A DNA stretch of 60,556 nt, from NCBI GenBank assembly GCA_038259365.1, contig JBBSOW010000007.1, positions 1 to 60,556 of the forward strand. The letters run 5' to 3'. The DNA is from JBBSOW01 sp038259365 (GTDB lineage Bacteria; Actinomycetota; Actinomycetes; Propionibacteriales; Propionibacteriaceae). The position numbers were made by a program, and so were the translations under genes. This document shows, one piece after another, positions 15,422-24,702 of this stretch (positions are counted from its first letter, which is position 1; each line of letters opens with the position of its first letter). The notes below the pieces were generated by a model. The model was not told where the DNA came from. It was given only the letters and a program-made list of their open reading frames with translations, and did not search any database.

Positions 15422-16380
15422 GTACCTCTCGGGTCCGCACGGACATTTCCGCACTGGCGAAACCGACCGCCCGATCGGGGCGGGACAAGCGCCGACCGAC
15501 GCTCGAGAACGGACAAGAGGCTCCCAGCGGAGCCGAAAGGCTGCTCTTCGGGCTGGTCTTGGCGATTTGCTGCGCCGCCGTGGTGGTGCCATTCCTTGGC
15601 ATCGTGTCAACCTCGCTGTCCACCGGCGAGCACCTAGACCAGGCCGGCGGCTTCACGCTCTGGCCCGACGGCTTCAACGTCGGCGCATACGCCTCTGTAC
15701 TGTCCGGGGGCGTGGTGACGCGCGCGCTGTTCGTCAGCATCGGCGTCACCACGGTTGGCACGCTGCTCAGTGTCGTCGTGAGCTCGATGATGGCGTTCGG
15801 TCTCTCCCGCCCGGGAAGCTTCGGCCACCGCACCATCTTGATGATCCTGCTTTTCAGCCTGCTCTTCACCCCGGGTCTCATTCCGCTCTACCTGACGGTC
15901 AAGCAGGTAGGTTTGCTCAACTCCTACTGGTCTTTGATCCTGCCCGGGCTCATCAGTGCCTTCAACGTGATCGTGCTGCGCTCGTTCTTCATGAACATCC
16001 CGAACGAGCTGTTCGAGTCCGCGCGCATCGACGGCGCCTCGGATTGGCACATCTTCACCCGCCTGGTGCTGCCGCTGTCGAAGGCGGTGCTCTCTGTCAT
16101 CGGCCTGTTCTACGCGGTCGGCTACTGGAACGCCTTCTTCGGCGCCTTGCTCTACCTGTCCGATCAAAGTAAGTGGCCGCTCACGCTCGTCATGCGCACC
16201 TACGTCCTCGACAACGCCCAACTATCCCAGGCCGAACTCAGCGCCGCCGGTGCCCTGCCCCCCCAGCCCGCGCTCCAAATGGCGATGCTCATCATCGCCA
16301 TCTTCCCGATCCTGTGCGTCTACCCCTTCATGCAAAAACATTTCACCACCGGCATGCTGACCGGTGCTGTGAAGGGCTGA
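15418..16380 (+). CDS. carbohydrate ABC transporter permease (YtcP class)
   Basis: The 320-residue partner permease, with about six membrane spans after a 40-residue basic cytoplasmic arm. Its EAA loop is FESARIDGASDWHIFTRLVLP, shown here as two joined pieces in residues 200-220, and the C-terminus YPFMQKHFTTGMLTGAVKG is characteristic of the YtcP/LplC group for oligosaccharides. It starts with GTG overlapping the previous stop. With the upstream permease it would form the heterodimeric channel for the lipoprotein encoded next. Confidence 0.92.
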   Translation: MSTSRVRTDISALAKPTARSGRDKRRPTLENGQEAPSGAERLLFGLVLAICCAAVVVPFLGIVSTSLSTGEHLDQAGGFTLWPDGFNVGAYASVLSGGVVTRALFVSIGVTTVGTLLSVVVSSMMAFGLSRPGSFGHRTILMILLFSLLFTPGLIPLYLTVKQVGLLNSYWSLILPGLISAFNVIVLRSFFMNIPNELFESARIDGASDWHIFTRLVLPLSKAVLSVIGLFYAVGYWNAFFGALLYLSDQSKWPLTLVMRTYVLDNAQLSQAELSAAGALPPQPALQMAMLIIAIFPILCVYPFMQKHFTTGMLTGAVKG

Positions 16381-16420
16381 CTCGTCGGCACCGGTCAAAC
16401 CCACAACCCAAGGAGACCTC

Positions 16421-18049
16421 ATGAGCCCTCTGTCCCGTCGCCAGTTCGTCCAGGCATCGCTGGCCACTGCCGCCTTAGGTAGCGGCATCCTTACCGGTTG
16501 CGGTGGCAAGTCTTCTGGCGGCAACGCCAGCGACAACGGTGGCAACAGCGGTGGCGACGCCGTGCCGGCCCCCACCTACCGGCCCCTCGCCAACGGGCCT
16601 AAGGCCGACATCGTCGGCGACGCCGATATCCCCGACACCTTCTTCAGCTACCCGAGCGATCCCGTCCAGTCCGTGTCCGGGAAGGCCGGGGACGGCAAGC
16701 CGATCACCATCTTGACCCAGACCTTTTCACCGGTCACCGCGCAACCACCCAAGAACACGGCATGGCAGAACCTCAACGACAAGATCGGCTCGGAACTCGA
16801 GATCCAGCAAATACCGGCCAGCGAGTACGCCACCAAGTTCAGCACCACCTTGGCGGGGCAGCAGCTGCCCGACATGTTTTTCATCGCCGAGGTCTCCGAC
16901 ATGCCCGAGATGGTGCAGGCCACCTGCCTAGACCTCTCGGATCACCTTTCGGGGGACGCGATCCTGCAGTACCCGAACCTGGCGGCCATCCCGTCCGACT
17001 GCTGGGAGGCGGGACGCTTCGGCGGTCGTCTGTACGGCCTACCCAGCCCGCGAGGGGCGATGTCGTCCGGCATCTTGTACAAGCGCGACGACATGCTGCA
17101 GAAGAAGGGTGTGGACGCCAACTGGGGCAGCTTCCAGGAATTCTTCGACCTCGCCAAGGAGATCAACGACCCCCGCGGCGGGGTCTGGGCCTCGACGATT
17201 GTGCCAGGCCAGTACATCAAGAACATGCTCGGCATCCCCAACTTCTGGCGCTACGACGGCACCACCATGCAGAGTTGGTGGACCGTGCCGGAGATGGAAC
17301 AGGCGCTCGAGGCGCAGCGGTCCTGGGCGTCCGCCAAACTGATGAACCCCGACGCCTTCAGCAGCCCCAATACAAAGGTGTGGTTCTCCACCGGCAAGGC
17401 CTACTTCAACCCCGACTCGTTCACCGCCTGGGCCCAGTACTGGGCGGGGGCGCCCAAAGGTTTCGACTTCGGCGGCTGCGAGATTCCCGCGTACGACGGC
17501 GGCGGTAAGGGGCACATGTGGATGAGCTTCCCGTCGTTTGGGCGCTCGGCCATCAACAAGGACGCGGGTGGGCGAGTCGATACGCTGCTCAAGGTGGCCA
17601 ACTACCTGGCGGCGCCGTTCGGCACGCAGGAGTTCTTGGATGTGAAGTACGGCCAGCAGGGCGAGGATTACACGCTGAAGGGCGGCGAGCCCGAGCCCAC
17701 CCGGGCCGGTGCCGCGAACCGCGAACTAGGAGTGAAGTACATCGTCGACGCCAAGGCGCCCAACTATCTGCCCGGGCACGAGCAGTCGGCGAAGAAGCTC
17801 GACGCACTGATCCGCTCGCTGGTGCCCGAGGCGTTTCGCAACGACGCCGTCTATCTCTACTCCAAAGAGGCCGAGGATAACTTCGCCAAGGCGTCGAACG
17901 ACTTCACCGCCCTCGAGAGCGACATCGTGCAGGGCCGCAAGAAGGTGTCGGAGTGGAAACCCGCCGCCGACAAGTGGTGGAACGATCACGGACAGAAGAT
18001 GGCCGACGAGCTCGCGCAGGCCTACGTCGCCGCGGGACGTAAGAAGTAG
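16421..18049 (+). CDS. extracellular sugar-binding lipoprotein of the ABC importer (LipO/LplA-like)
   Basis: A 542-residue solute-binding protein. The signal is both Tat-like (SRRQFVQASL, Arg6-Arg7) and lipoprotein-type, with LTGC and Cys27, followed by a Gly/Ser/Asn linker. The large size and blocks such as WQNLNDKIGSELEIQQIP, FSTTLAGQQLPDMFFI, YGLPSPRGAMSSGILYKRDD and AYFNPDSFTAWAQYW fit the family-1 oligosaccharide-binding proteins paired with LplB/YtcP permeases. AAGGAGA precedes the ATG. The ligand is not known; the neighbouring dehydrogenases and isomerase suggest a sugar, uronate or sugar-acid glycoside. Confidence 0.9.
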   Translation: MSPLSRRQFVQASLATAALGSGILTGCGGKSSGGNASDNGGNSGGDAVPAPTYRPLANGPKADIVGDADIPDTFFSYPSDPVQSVSGKAGDGKPITILTQTFSPVTAQPPKNTAWQNLNDKIGSELEIQQIPASEYATKFSTTLAGQQLPDMFFIAEVSDMPEMVQATCLDLSDHLSGDAILQYPNLAAIPSDCWEAGRFGGRLYGLPSPRGAMSSGILYKRDDMLQKKGVDANWGSFQEFFDLAKEINDPRGGVWASTIVPGQYIKNMLGIPNFWRYDGTTMQSWWTVPEMEQALEAQRSWASAKLMNPDAFSSPNTKVWFSTGKAYFNPDSFTAWAQYWAGAPKGFDFGGCEIPAYDGGGKGHMWMSFPSFGRSAINKDAGGRVDTLLKVANYLAAPFGTQEFLDVKYGQQGEDYTLKGGEPEPTRAGAANRELGVKYIVDAKAPNYLPGHEQSAKKLDALIRSLVPEAFRNDAVYLYSKEAEDNFAKASNDFTALESDIVQGRKKVSEWKPAADKWWNDHGQKMADELAQAYVAAGRKK

Positions 18050-18113
18050 TGCGCCATACACAGTTTCTCCCGTCGGTCACCGCAACGGATGGATCACCGA
18101 GCAGAGGGGACCA

Positions 18114-19151
18114 TCAGCGGGCGTTGCCCCGCAGTTCGGCGGTCTGCTGCGCCACCAGCGCCAGTCGCATGGCCTCGAACGTGTGCTCCTGCGGGCAGGC
18201 GGTCTCGGTTTGGCGGGTGACGTCGTTCACGATGTCGGAGTAGTAGGTCAGCGGGGCGTCTGACGCATCGATGTAGTCCGTACCGCGGGCGTCGACGCAG
18301 AACAGATGGTTGCCACCGTCCCGGCCCGCGATGTCGACGTACTTGCGCAGCTCCAGGTAACCCTGCGTGCCGAGAATCACCAACCGCCCGTCGCCCCAGG
18401 TGGGCAGCCCGTCGGGGGTGTACCAGTCACAGCGAATGTAGCCTTGGGCGCTATCACTGCGCAGCAGAACCTCGCCGAAGTCCTGCATGCCGGGCTCGTC
18501 GGGGTGGGCGTAGTTCGCCACCGTGCTGGAGACCACCTCCCCACGCGTTGACCCGGTGAACCAGAGGAACTGGTCGATCTGGTGGGAGGCGATATCGGTG
18601 AGAATCCCGCCGTAACGCTCGCGCTGGTAGAACCAGTCCGGGCGGGCCTTCGCCCCGGCCAGGTGCGAGCCCACCCGGTGCGGACCGAGACCCAGGGTCT
18701 GCACGACCCGCCCAATCCGCCCGTCGCGGACCAGCTCGCCGGCCCGGGTCACCGCCGGGACCTCGAACCGTTCGGAGAAGGTGACCGACCAGAACTGGCC
18801 GCCCGCGGCGACGGCTTCGCGGAGGTCGGCCAGCTGGTCCAACGTGGTGCAACCGGGCTTGTCGGTCATCACGTTCTTCCCGCTCCGCAGCGCATCCACG
18901 GCGATGCCGGCGCGCTGGTCGGGCACGGCGGCGGTCACGATCAGCGATATCGACTCGTCTTCCAGCAGCTCGCGGGGGTCCTCGGCAACGGGGGCATCGG
19001 GCCAGCGGCGGCGGACCGCGCGCGCCACCGCGGCGTCCGGGTCGCTGGTCGCGGTGCCGACCAGTTCGCACCCCTGCTCCAGCAGGCCGGTCAGCTGGCC
19101 GAAGATGTGCCCGTGGTCGAGTCCGACCGCGGCGATCCGCACCGGATCCAT
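18114..19151 (-). CDS. Gfo/Idh/MocA-family oxidoreductase
   Basis: A 345-residue NAD(P)-dependent sugar dehydrogenase-like protein. The N-terminal Rossmann domain begins IAAVGLDHGHIFGQLTGLL, an atypical GLDHGH in place of the GxGxxG loop, and carries the EKP-like site as VMTDKPGCTT (Asp replacing Glu). The C-terminal alpha/beta domain contains HQIDQFLWFTG with GGILTDIASHQID. The start at 19151 was chosen at MDPVRIAAVG, since the frame upstream is not protein-like. It is divergent from the second dehydrogenase and convergent with the binding-protein gene. It probably acts in catabolism of the imported sugar; substrate unknown. Confidence 0.88.
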   Translation of the reverse strand: MDPVRIAAVGLDHGHIFGQLTGLLEQGCELVGTATSDPDAAVARAVRRRWPDAPVAEDPRELLEDESISLIVTAAVPDQRAGIAVDALRSGKNVMTDKPGCTTLDQLADLREAVAAGGQFWSVTFSERFEVPAVTRAGELVRDGRIGRVVQTLGLGPHRVGSHLAGAKARPDWFYQRERYGGILTDIASHQIDQFLWFTGSTRGEVVSSTVANYAHPDEPGMQDFGEVLLRSDSAQGYIRCDWYTPDGLPTWGDGRLVILGTQGYLELRKYVDIAGRDGGNHLFCVDARGTDYIDASDAPLTYYSDIVNDVTRQTETACPQEHTFEAMRLALVAQQTAELRGNAR

Positions 19152-19242
19152 GCTCAGTCTCCGCTGTCGTGGCAGATGTCGGCCGGGTTGAGCCTCGCGT
19201 GCACGATCACCATTCGGTAAGAGAACCATTTCCGGCAGCGGA

Positions 19243-19258
19243 TGGCAACGCCTTGCCA
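19243..19258. promoter_or_regulatory. 16-bp palindrome between two divergent dehydrogenase genes
   Basis: TGGCAACGCCTTGCCA has perfect 6-bp arms (TGGCAA/TTGCCA) around CGCC. It is centred in the 201-bp divergent intergenic region, so it is a candidate operator for a sugar-responsive repressor, whose gene is not in this cluster. Confidence 0.45.
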
Positions 19259-19352
19259 ATATCTACGACGTTCTCTAGGCTCGATTTACTGAGCTCGGCG
19301 CGGGTCTGGTGCGCCGATCCCGGGCGTTCCACCAACCGGGAGTGGACATCTC

Positions 19353-20510
19353 ATGATCAACCTCATGATCGTCGGTTGCGGCATCATCGGCCGACATCAC
19401 GGCGTCGTCGCCACCCGACATCCCGACTTCCGGGTCAGCGCCGTGGTCGACCGCGATCCCGAGCAGGCCGCCGCGACGGCGAGCCTCATCGAGCACGAGG
19501 GCGGCTGCCGACCCACGATCTTCACCGGCCTGGACTGCGCCCTGGGTGCGGCGGAAGCCGATCTCGTCGCGGTTTGCACCCCGAGCGGATTACACGTGGA
19601 GCAGGCCGAGCGGGTCCTCGCCGCCGAGCGACACGTGGTCATCGAGAAGCCATTAGACGTCAGCGTCGAACGGGGGAACCGCTTCGCCCGCACGGCGTCG
19701 GCTGCGCGCGAACGGGGCCTGATGACGTCGGTGATCAGCCAGCACCGTTTCGACCCTGCCCATGTCGCGGTCCATCAGGCCATTACGACGGGCCGGTTCG
19801 GCAGGCTAACCTCCGTCGCGGCGTCGATGGCGTGGTACCGCAGCCAGGGCTACTACGACCAGGGGGATTGGCGAGGCACCTGGGCGCTGGACGGCGGCGG
19901 CGCGGTGATGAACCAGGGCGTTCACACCGTCGACTTGGTGCGCTGGTTCCTGGGCCGGCCGGTGGAGATCTTCGCCCACACCGCCCGGCTGGCCCACGAG
20001 AATATCGAGATCGAGGACACCGCCACCGCGACCGTCGCATTCGAGTCCGGCGCGTTGGCCACCCTGCACGCCACCACCGCCGCTTTCCCGGGGCTGACAG
20101 CCCGGATCGGGGTGTACGGGTCGGCCGGGTCAGCGGTGATCGAGGACGACCGCCTGGAGTACTTCTTTGCCGCAGCCAACCCCGGACCGCTCGGGACCCA
20201 CGGTTTTTCGACGCACAGCGGCGCGGTGGTGCAGAATCAGGCCGATCAGGTCGTGCCACTCGAAGCGTTGGCTCGCTCGCCCAAGGCCGAGGACGACTTC
20301 GTTCGGGGACACGCCCGCCAGTTCGACGACCTCGCCGCCGCGCTGACGCAGGGCCGCCCGCCCGGAGTCGGGGTGGACGACGCGTTGCACTCGCTCGCGC
20401 TGGTCCGCGCACTGTACCTCTCGGCAGGCCAGGGTCGACCGATCCGCTTCGACGATGTCCTCGACGGAATCTATGACGACGTGCCCGCCGGCCGGGTGAT
20501 TCCCACATGA
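19353..20510 (+). CDS. Gfo/Idh/MocA-family oxidoreductase
   Basis: A 385-residue dehydrogenase-like protein with the classical Rossmann start MIVGCGIIGRHHGVV, the EKP motif in HVVIEKPLDVSVE, and the catalytic-domain block GGGAVMNQGVHTVDLVRWFLG. It differs from the neighbour at 18114 in having an intact glycine loop and EKP site. Its stop overlaps the start of the isomerase gene by four bases. Families of this type oxidise or isomerise sugars, inositols and sugar acids; the actual substrate is not evident. Confidence 0.92.
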   Translation: MINLMIVGCGIIGRHHGVVATRHPDFRVSAVVDRDPEQAAATASLIEHEGGCRPTIFTGLDCALGAAEADLVAVCTPSGLHVEQAERVLAAERHVVIEKPLDVSVERGNRFARTASAARERGLMTSVISQHRFDPAHVAVHQAITTGRFGRLTSVAASMAWYRSQGYYDQGDWRGTWALDGGGAVMNQGVHTVDLVRWFLGRPVEIFAHTARLAHENIEIEDTATATVAFESGALATLHATTAAFPGLTARIGVYGSAGSAVIEDDRLEYFFAAANPGPLGTHGFSTHSGAVVQNQADQVVPLEALARSPKAEDDFVRGHARQFDDLAAALTQGRPPGVGVDDALHSLALVRALYLSAGQGRPIRFDDVLDGIYDDVPAGRVIPT

Positions 20511-21352
20511 GGTTCTCCGTCTTCACCGCAGCCACTCCGCAGTGGACCCCAGCCGAGGCGGCTGCCACCCTGGCCGCCCAGGGCTGGGACGGGATCGAGT
20601 GGCGCATCACCGATCAGAGGCCGGCCGATCCGCCCGGGTTCTGGGCCGGGAACCGCGCCACCTGGCCTTTCACCGGGCTGGCCGAGCACATACCCGAGAT
20701 CGCCCGGATCACCGCCGACGCCGGTCTGGAGATCTCGGCGATCGGGGGTTACGCCGAGGCCGCCGATCACGACGCTGCGGAGGAGATGCTGGCCGCGACC
20801 GCCAGGCTGGACGCCGCCCGGGTTCGAATCACGATGCCACGGCTGCGTCCCGACCGGGGTTACCGCGAGGTCTTCGAGGCATCGCGCGCCGACGTCGCCT
20901 GGGTGGCGGACCGCGCCGCGGAGCACGGGGTGAAGGCTCTGGTCGAGTTGCACCACGGCACGCCGGTGTCCTCGGCCTCGGCGGCGCTCCGGTTGCTCGA
21001 CGGGCTGGACCCCGACGCTGTGGGAGTGATCCACGACCTCGGCAACCTGCTGATCGAAGGCCACGAGGACCATCGGAGTGCGTTCGAGATGCTCGGGCCA
21101 TACCTGGCCCACGTCCACGTCAAGAACGGAGGCTGGTGGCCGGCGCAAACCGCTGCCGACGGAACGGTCCATTGGCAGTTCCGCTGGGCGTCACTGCGGA
21201 CGGGGCAGGGCGACGTCGGGGGTTACCTGGGGACGTTGCGAGAACTCGGGTACGACGGCTGGGTGGTCGTCGAGGACTTCTCGACCGACCAGCCGCTGCT
21301 TGAGCGCACGGCCGACAACCTCGCCTACCTGAAAGCGCTCGTCTCGGGCTGA
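20507..21352 (+). CDS. TIM-barrel sugar phosphate isomerase/epimerase family protein
   Basis: A 281-residue AP-endonuclease-2-like TIM barrel. The metal/acid positions of the family are visible: Glu in ALVELHHGTP, Asp in GVIHDLGNLLIEG, His in AHVHVKNGGWW, and Glu in WVVVEDFST. It is translationally coupled (ATGA) to the upstream dehydrogenase, which suggests consecutive steps on one sugar, for example a keto-sugar isomerisation after oxidation. It could alternatively be a xylose-isomerase-like or inosose-dehydratase-like enzyme. Confidence 0.88.
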   Translation: MRFSVFTAATPQWTPAEAAATLAAQGWDGIEWRITDQRPADPPGFWAGNRATWPFTGLAEHIPEIARITADAGLEISAIGGYAEAADHDAAEEMLAATARLDAARVRITMPRLRPDRGYREVFEASRADVAWVADRAAEHGVKALVELHHGTPVSSASAALRLLDGLDPDAVGVIHDLGNLLIEGHEDHRSAFEMLGPYLAHVHVKNGGWWPAQTAADGTVHWQFRWASLRTGQGDVGGYLGTLRELGYDGWVVVEDFSTDQPLLERTADNLAYLKALVSG

Positions 21353-21392
21353 CTGGCTCCAAACCTCTGGGTCGTCAGCTGGAGTCCCAGCA

Positions 21393-22595
21393 CTAGCCGG
21401 AAACGGCGGCCAAGGTGGCGCGAGCGATGGCCAGCTCCTCGTTTGTCGGGACGACCAAGACGCACGTGGGCGAGGACTCGGCGGAGATCACCGCGACGCC
21501 GTCGCGGTCAGCGGTGTTCCGATCCGCATCGAGCACAAAGCCCAGGGGTTCGAGCGAGCGGACGACCCGCTCGCGGAGCACCGGGTTGTGCTCCCCGACG
21601 CCGGCGGTGAAGATCAGCACGTCGACGCGCCCAAGCAAAGCGAGGTAGCCGCCCACGTATTTCTGGAGGCGTCGGGCGTACACCTCGAAGGCCAGCTCGG
21701 CGTCGGCGTCGCCACCGTCGCGGAGCTCCATGAGCGAGCGGAAGTCGTTGACCCCGCTCAGGCCCAGCAGCCCGGACCTCTTGTTCAGCATGGCGTCGAT
21801 CTCGCCCAGGCTCATCCCCGCCTGATCCGCCAGGTACCGGTGCAGGCTCGGATCGACGTCGCCCGAGCGGGTGCCCATCACCAGGCCTTCGAGGGGGGTC
21901 AACCCCATGGAGGTGTCGATGGCCCGGCCGCCCCGGATCGCCGAGGCCGAGGCCCCGTTGCCCAGGTGCAACACGATCTGGTTGAGCTCGCTCGCGTTCC
22001 GGCCGAGCGTTCGCGCCGCCACCTCCGACACGTAGCGGTGCGAGGTGCCGTGAAATCCGTAGCGGCGGACGCTGTGCGCCCGGGCGAGCGCGGCGTCGAT
22101 GGCGTAGGTGTAGGCGGCCTCCGGTAGTTCAGCGAAAAAGGCGGTGTCGAAGACGGCGACGTGCGGCACGTCGGGGTGGACCTCCCGCGCCGCGCGAATG
22201 CCCATCAGCGCGCCCGGGTTGTGCAGCGGCGCCAACGGGGAGAGGGCCACGATGCCCGCCTCCACCTCGGCGTCGATGACGGTGGGGACGCGGAACCGGT
22301 CTCCGCCGTGGACGACCCGGTGCCCGACGGCCTGCACGCCTACCGAGGTCAAGTCCGGACCGTGGGTCGCGAAGGAATCGTCGATCGACATCATGGCCCG
22401 GCGGTGGTTCTCGATCACCGGTTCACTGGTGTGGGACTGGCCGTCGACGGTGTGGGTCACGATGCCCGCCGGTTCGCCGATGCGTTCGACATTCCCCATG
22501 GCCAATACGGCCTCCGAGAGGGGATTGATCAACTGATACTTGACCGACGAACTGCCGCAGTTGATCACCAGGATCGTGGAGTCGGAACGGGGCAT
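21393..22595 (-). CDS. ackA: acetate kinase
   Basis: A 400-residue ASKHA-fold kinase that makes ATP and acetate from acetyl phosphate, or the reverse. Signatures are ILVINCGSSSVKYQLI at the N-terminus, HRVVHGG (about 92), VAVFDTAFF, YGFHGTSHRYV, VLHLGNGASASAI, and DTSMGLTPLEGLVMGTRSGDVDP as a split block near 220-242. It lies 18 nt downstream of pta on the same strand, the usual acetyl-CoA to acetate pathway pair. Length is normal. Confidence 0.97.
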   Translation of the reverse strand: MPRSDSTILVINCGSSSVKYQLINPLSEAVLAMGNVERIGEPAGIVTHTVDGQSHTSEPVIENHRRAMMSIDDSFATHGPDLTSVGVQAVGHRVVHGGDRFRVPTVIDAEVEAGIVALSPLAPLHNPGALMGIRAAREVHPDVPHVAVFDTAFFAELPEAAYTYAIDAALARAHSVRRYGFHGTSHRYVSEVAARTLGRNASELNQIVLHLGNGASASAIRGGRAIDTSMGLTPLEGLVMGTRSGDVDPSLHRYLADQAGMSLGEIDAMLNKRSGLLGLSGVNDFRSLMELRDGGDADAELAFEVYARRLQKYVGGYLALLGRVDVLIFTAGVGEHNPVLRERVVRSLEPLGFVLDADRNTADRDGVAVISAESSPTCVLVVPTNEELAIARATLAAVSG

Positions 22596-22613
22596 CGAGA
22601 AGTCCTTCGGGGT

Positions 22614-24677
22614 TCAGGAGGCGCTCTGCGCTTGGATGGCGGTGATGGCGACGGTGTTGATGATGTCGTCGACCAAGGCGCCGCGAGACAGGTCGTTGAC
22701 CGGGCGGTTGAGGCCCTGCAAGACCGGCCCGATCGCGACGGCGTTGGCGCTGCGCTGGACGGCCTTGTAGGTGTTGTTGCCCGTATTCAGGTCGGGGAAG
22801 ATGAAGACCGACGCCCGGCCGGCCACCTCGGAATCGGGCAGCTTGGCCTTGGCCACCCGCATGTCGATGGCGGCGTCGTACTGGATGGGCCCCTCCAACA
22901 ACAGCCCGGGCGCGCGCTCGCGCACCAGGGCGGTGGCCGCGCGGACCTTGTCGACGTCGGCCCCGGTCCCCGACGCCCCGGTGGAGTAGGAGAGCATCGC
23001 CACCCGGGGCTCGATTCCAAAGGCGGCCGCGGTCTCGGCCGAGGAGATGGCGATGTCGGCCAGCTGCTCGGCGCTCGGATCCGGGTTGACCGCACAGTCG
23101 CCGTAGGCGAGCACCCGATCGGCCAGACACATCAAGAACACGCTCGAGACGACCTTGACCCCGGGCTTGGTCTTGATGAACTCCAGGCTGGGCCGGATGG
23201 TGTGAGCGGTGGTGTTGATCGCCCCGGAGACCATCCCGTCCGCCATTCCCAGGTGCACCATCATGGTGGCGAAGTAGGAGATGTCGGTGATGATGTCGCG
23301 GGCCTGTGGCAGGGCAACTCCCTTGTGGGCGCGTGCTTTGGCATAAGTCTCGGCGAACCGTTCCACCAGCTCGGGGTCGCGGTTGGACACGACGGTGGCG
23401 GCGTCGATGTCCAGCCCCAAAGCGCGGGCACGGGCACGGATCGACTCCTCCTCACCCAGCAGGGTGATGTCGGCGATACCGCGCCGCAGGACCGTGGCGG
23501 CCGATTCGAGGATGCGCTCGTCGGTAGCCTCGGGCAGCACGATCCGCTTGCGGTCCGAGCGGGCCTGTTCGTTGAGCTGGTGCTGAAACATGAGCGGCGT
23601 GCGCACGGTGCTCTCCGGCAGGTTGATGGCGCCCAGCAGAGCCTCCTGATCGACTCGCTCGTTGAAGATCCGCCGGGCGGTGTCGATCTTGCGCACCGAG
23701 GCGATGCTCAGCGGGCCGTGCATGTCGAACAGTTCTTGGGCGGTCGTGAAAGTCCCGAGATCGGTCAGCCCGATGGGAAGATCGTCGTCGACCCCCTCGC
23801 ACAGCGCGCGCACCGAGTCCGGGATGGGATAACCGCCCACGAGCAGCACGCAGGCCAGGTTGGGGAAGGCCTCTGAGTTGTGGGCGAGCACCAGGCCGGC
23901 GAGCAGCTCGGAGCGATCTCCGGGGGTGATGACGGTCGCCTCGGCGAAGAGCCGGTCGAGGACGTTGGGCAGCGTCATGCCGGCCACCAGGATCCCGAGG
24001 GATTCCCGCGCCAGGGCGGCCTCGCTGCCTTGGACGACGGTGGCCCCGGCCGCTTCGAGCTGCTGGCGCACCGTGGGGGCGGAGAGGATCGGCTCCTCTG
24101 GCAGGGTGCTGGCCGCGGGGACGGGCAGGGCGGCGAGTTCGGCCTGCACCTGTTCGAGCTGGCCGGGGTCTGCCCGGTTGGCGATGACCGCGACGACGCG
24201 GATGTGCTGATCGGTGAACTCGGTCAGGGCGCTCTCGGCGGTCGTGGCCACGTCGTGCGGGCTTCGGTCCCGTCCGCTCACCACGAGCACCACCGGCGCG
24301 CCGAGGTTGGCCGCGATCCGGGCGTTGAAGGCCAACTCGGTGGGGCTGGAGACGTCGGTGTAGTCCGAGCCGAGGATCACGATCATCTCGAAGCGGCCCT
24401 TCAGCTGACCGAAGCGGGCGACCAGCAAACTCAGCGCCTCGTCGGGATCCTCGTGCGCCTGTTCGTAGGTGACGCCGACGGCCTCATCGTAGGTCTGGTC
24501 GATTCCCGGTTGGGCGAGCAGGACCTCGATGATGATGTCGCGCCGATTGGCGTTGACGAGCGGGCGAAACACCCCCACCGAGCCCACCTCGCGGCTCAGC
24601 ATGTCCACCAGACCGAGCGCGATGGTGGATTTGCCGGTTCTGCCTTCGGGGGAGGCTACGTAGACGCTGCGAGTCAC
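22614..24677 (-). CDS. pta: phosphate acetyltransferase (long, class II)
   Basis: A 687-residue enzyme converting acetyl-CoA and phosphate to acetyl phosphate and CoA. It is the long form: an N-terminal P-loop domain (SPEGRTGKSTIALGLV, residues 9-24) similar to dethiobiotin synthetase/CobQ, a middle DRTGG domain, and the C-terminal PTA_PTB catalytic domain (about 360-687), with IVLPEATDERIL, GMADGMVSGAINTTAHTIRP and NTGNNTYKAVQRSANAVAIGPVLQG, shown as separate blocks. N-terminal domains of this type sense metabolites in the Enterobacteriaceae. It is transcribed ahead of ackA. Confidence 0.97.
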   Translation of the reverse strand: MTRSVYVASPEGRTGKSTIALGLVDMLSREVGSVGVFRPLVNANRRDIIIEVLLAQPGIDQTYDEAVGVTYEQAHEDPDEALSLLVARFGQLKGRFEMIVILGSDYTDVSSPTELAFNARIAANLGAPVVLVVSGRDRSPHDVATTAESALTEFTDQHIRVVAVIANRADPGQLEQVQAELAALPVPAASTLPEEPILSAPTVRQQLEAAGATVVQGSEAALARESLGILVAGMTLPNVLDRLFAEATVITPGDRSELLAGLVLAHNSEAFPNLACVLLVGGYPIPDSVRALCEGVDDDLPIGLTDLGTFTTAQELFDMHGPLSIASVRKIDTARRIFNERVDQEALLGAINLPESTVRTPLMFQHQLNEQARSDRKRIVLPEATDERILESAATVLRRGIADITLLGEEESIRARARALGLDIDAATVVSNRDPELVERFAETYAKARAHKGVALPQARDIITDISYFATMMVHLGMADGMVSGAINTTAHTIRPSLEFIKTKPGVKVVSSVFLMCLADRVLAYGDCAVNPDPSAEQLADIAISSAETAAAFGIEPRVAMLSYSTGASGTGADVDKVRAATALVRERAPGLLLEGPIQYDAAIDMRVAKAKLPDSEVAGRASVFIFPDLNTGNNTYKAVQRSANAVAIGPVLQGLNRPVNDLSRGALVDDIINTVAITAIQAQSAS

Positions 24678-24702
24678 GCGTCGAGCCTAGCCTGCTCGAC
24701 CC

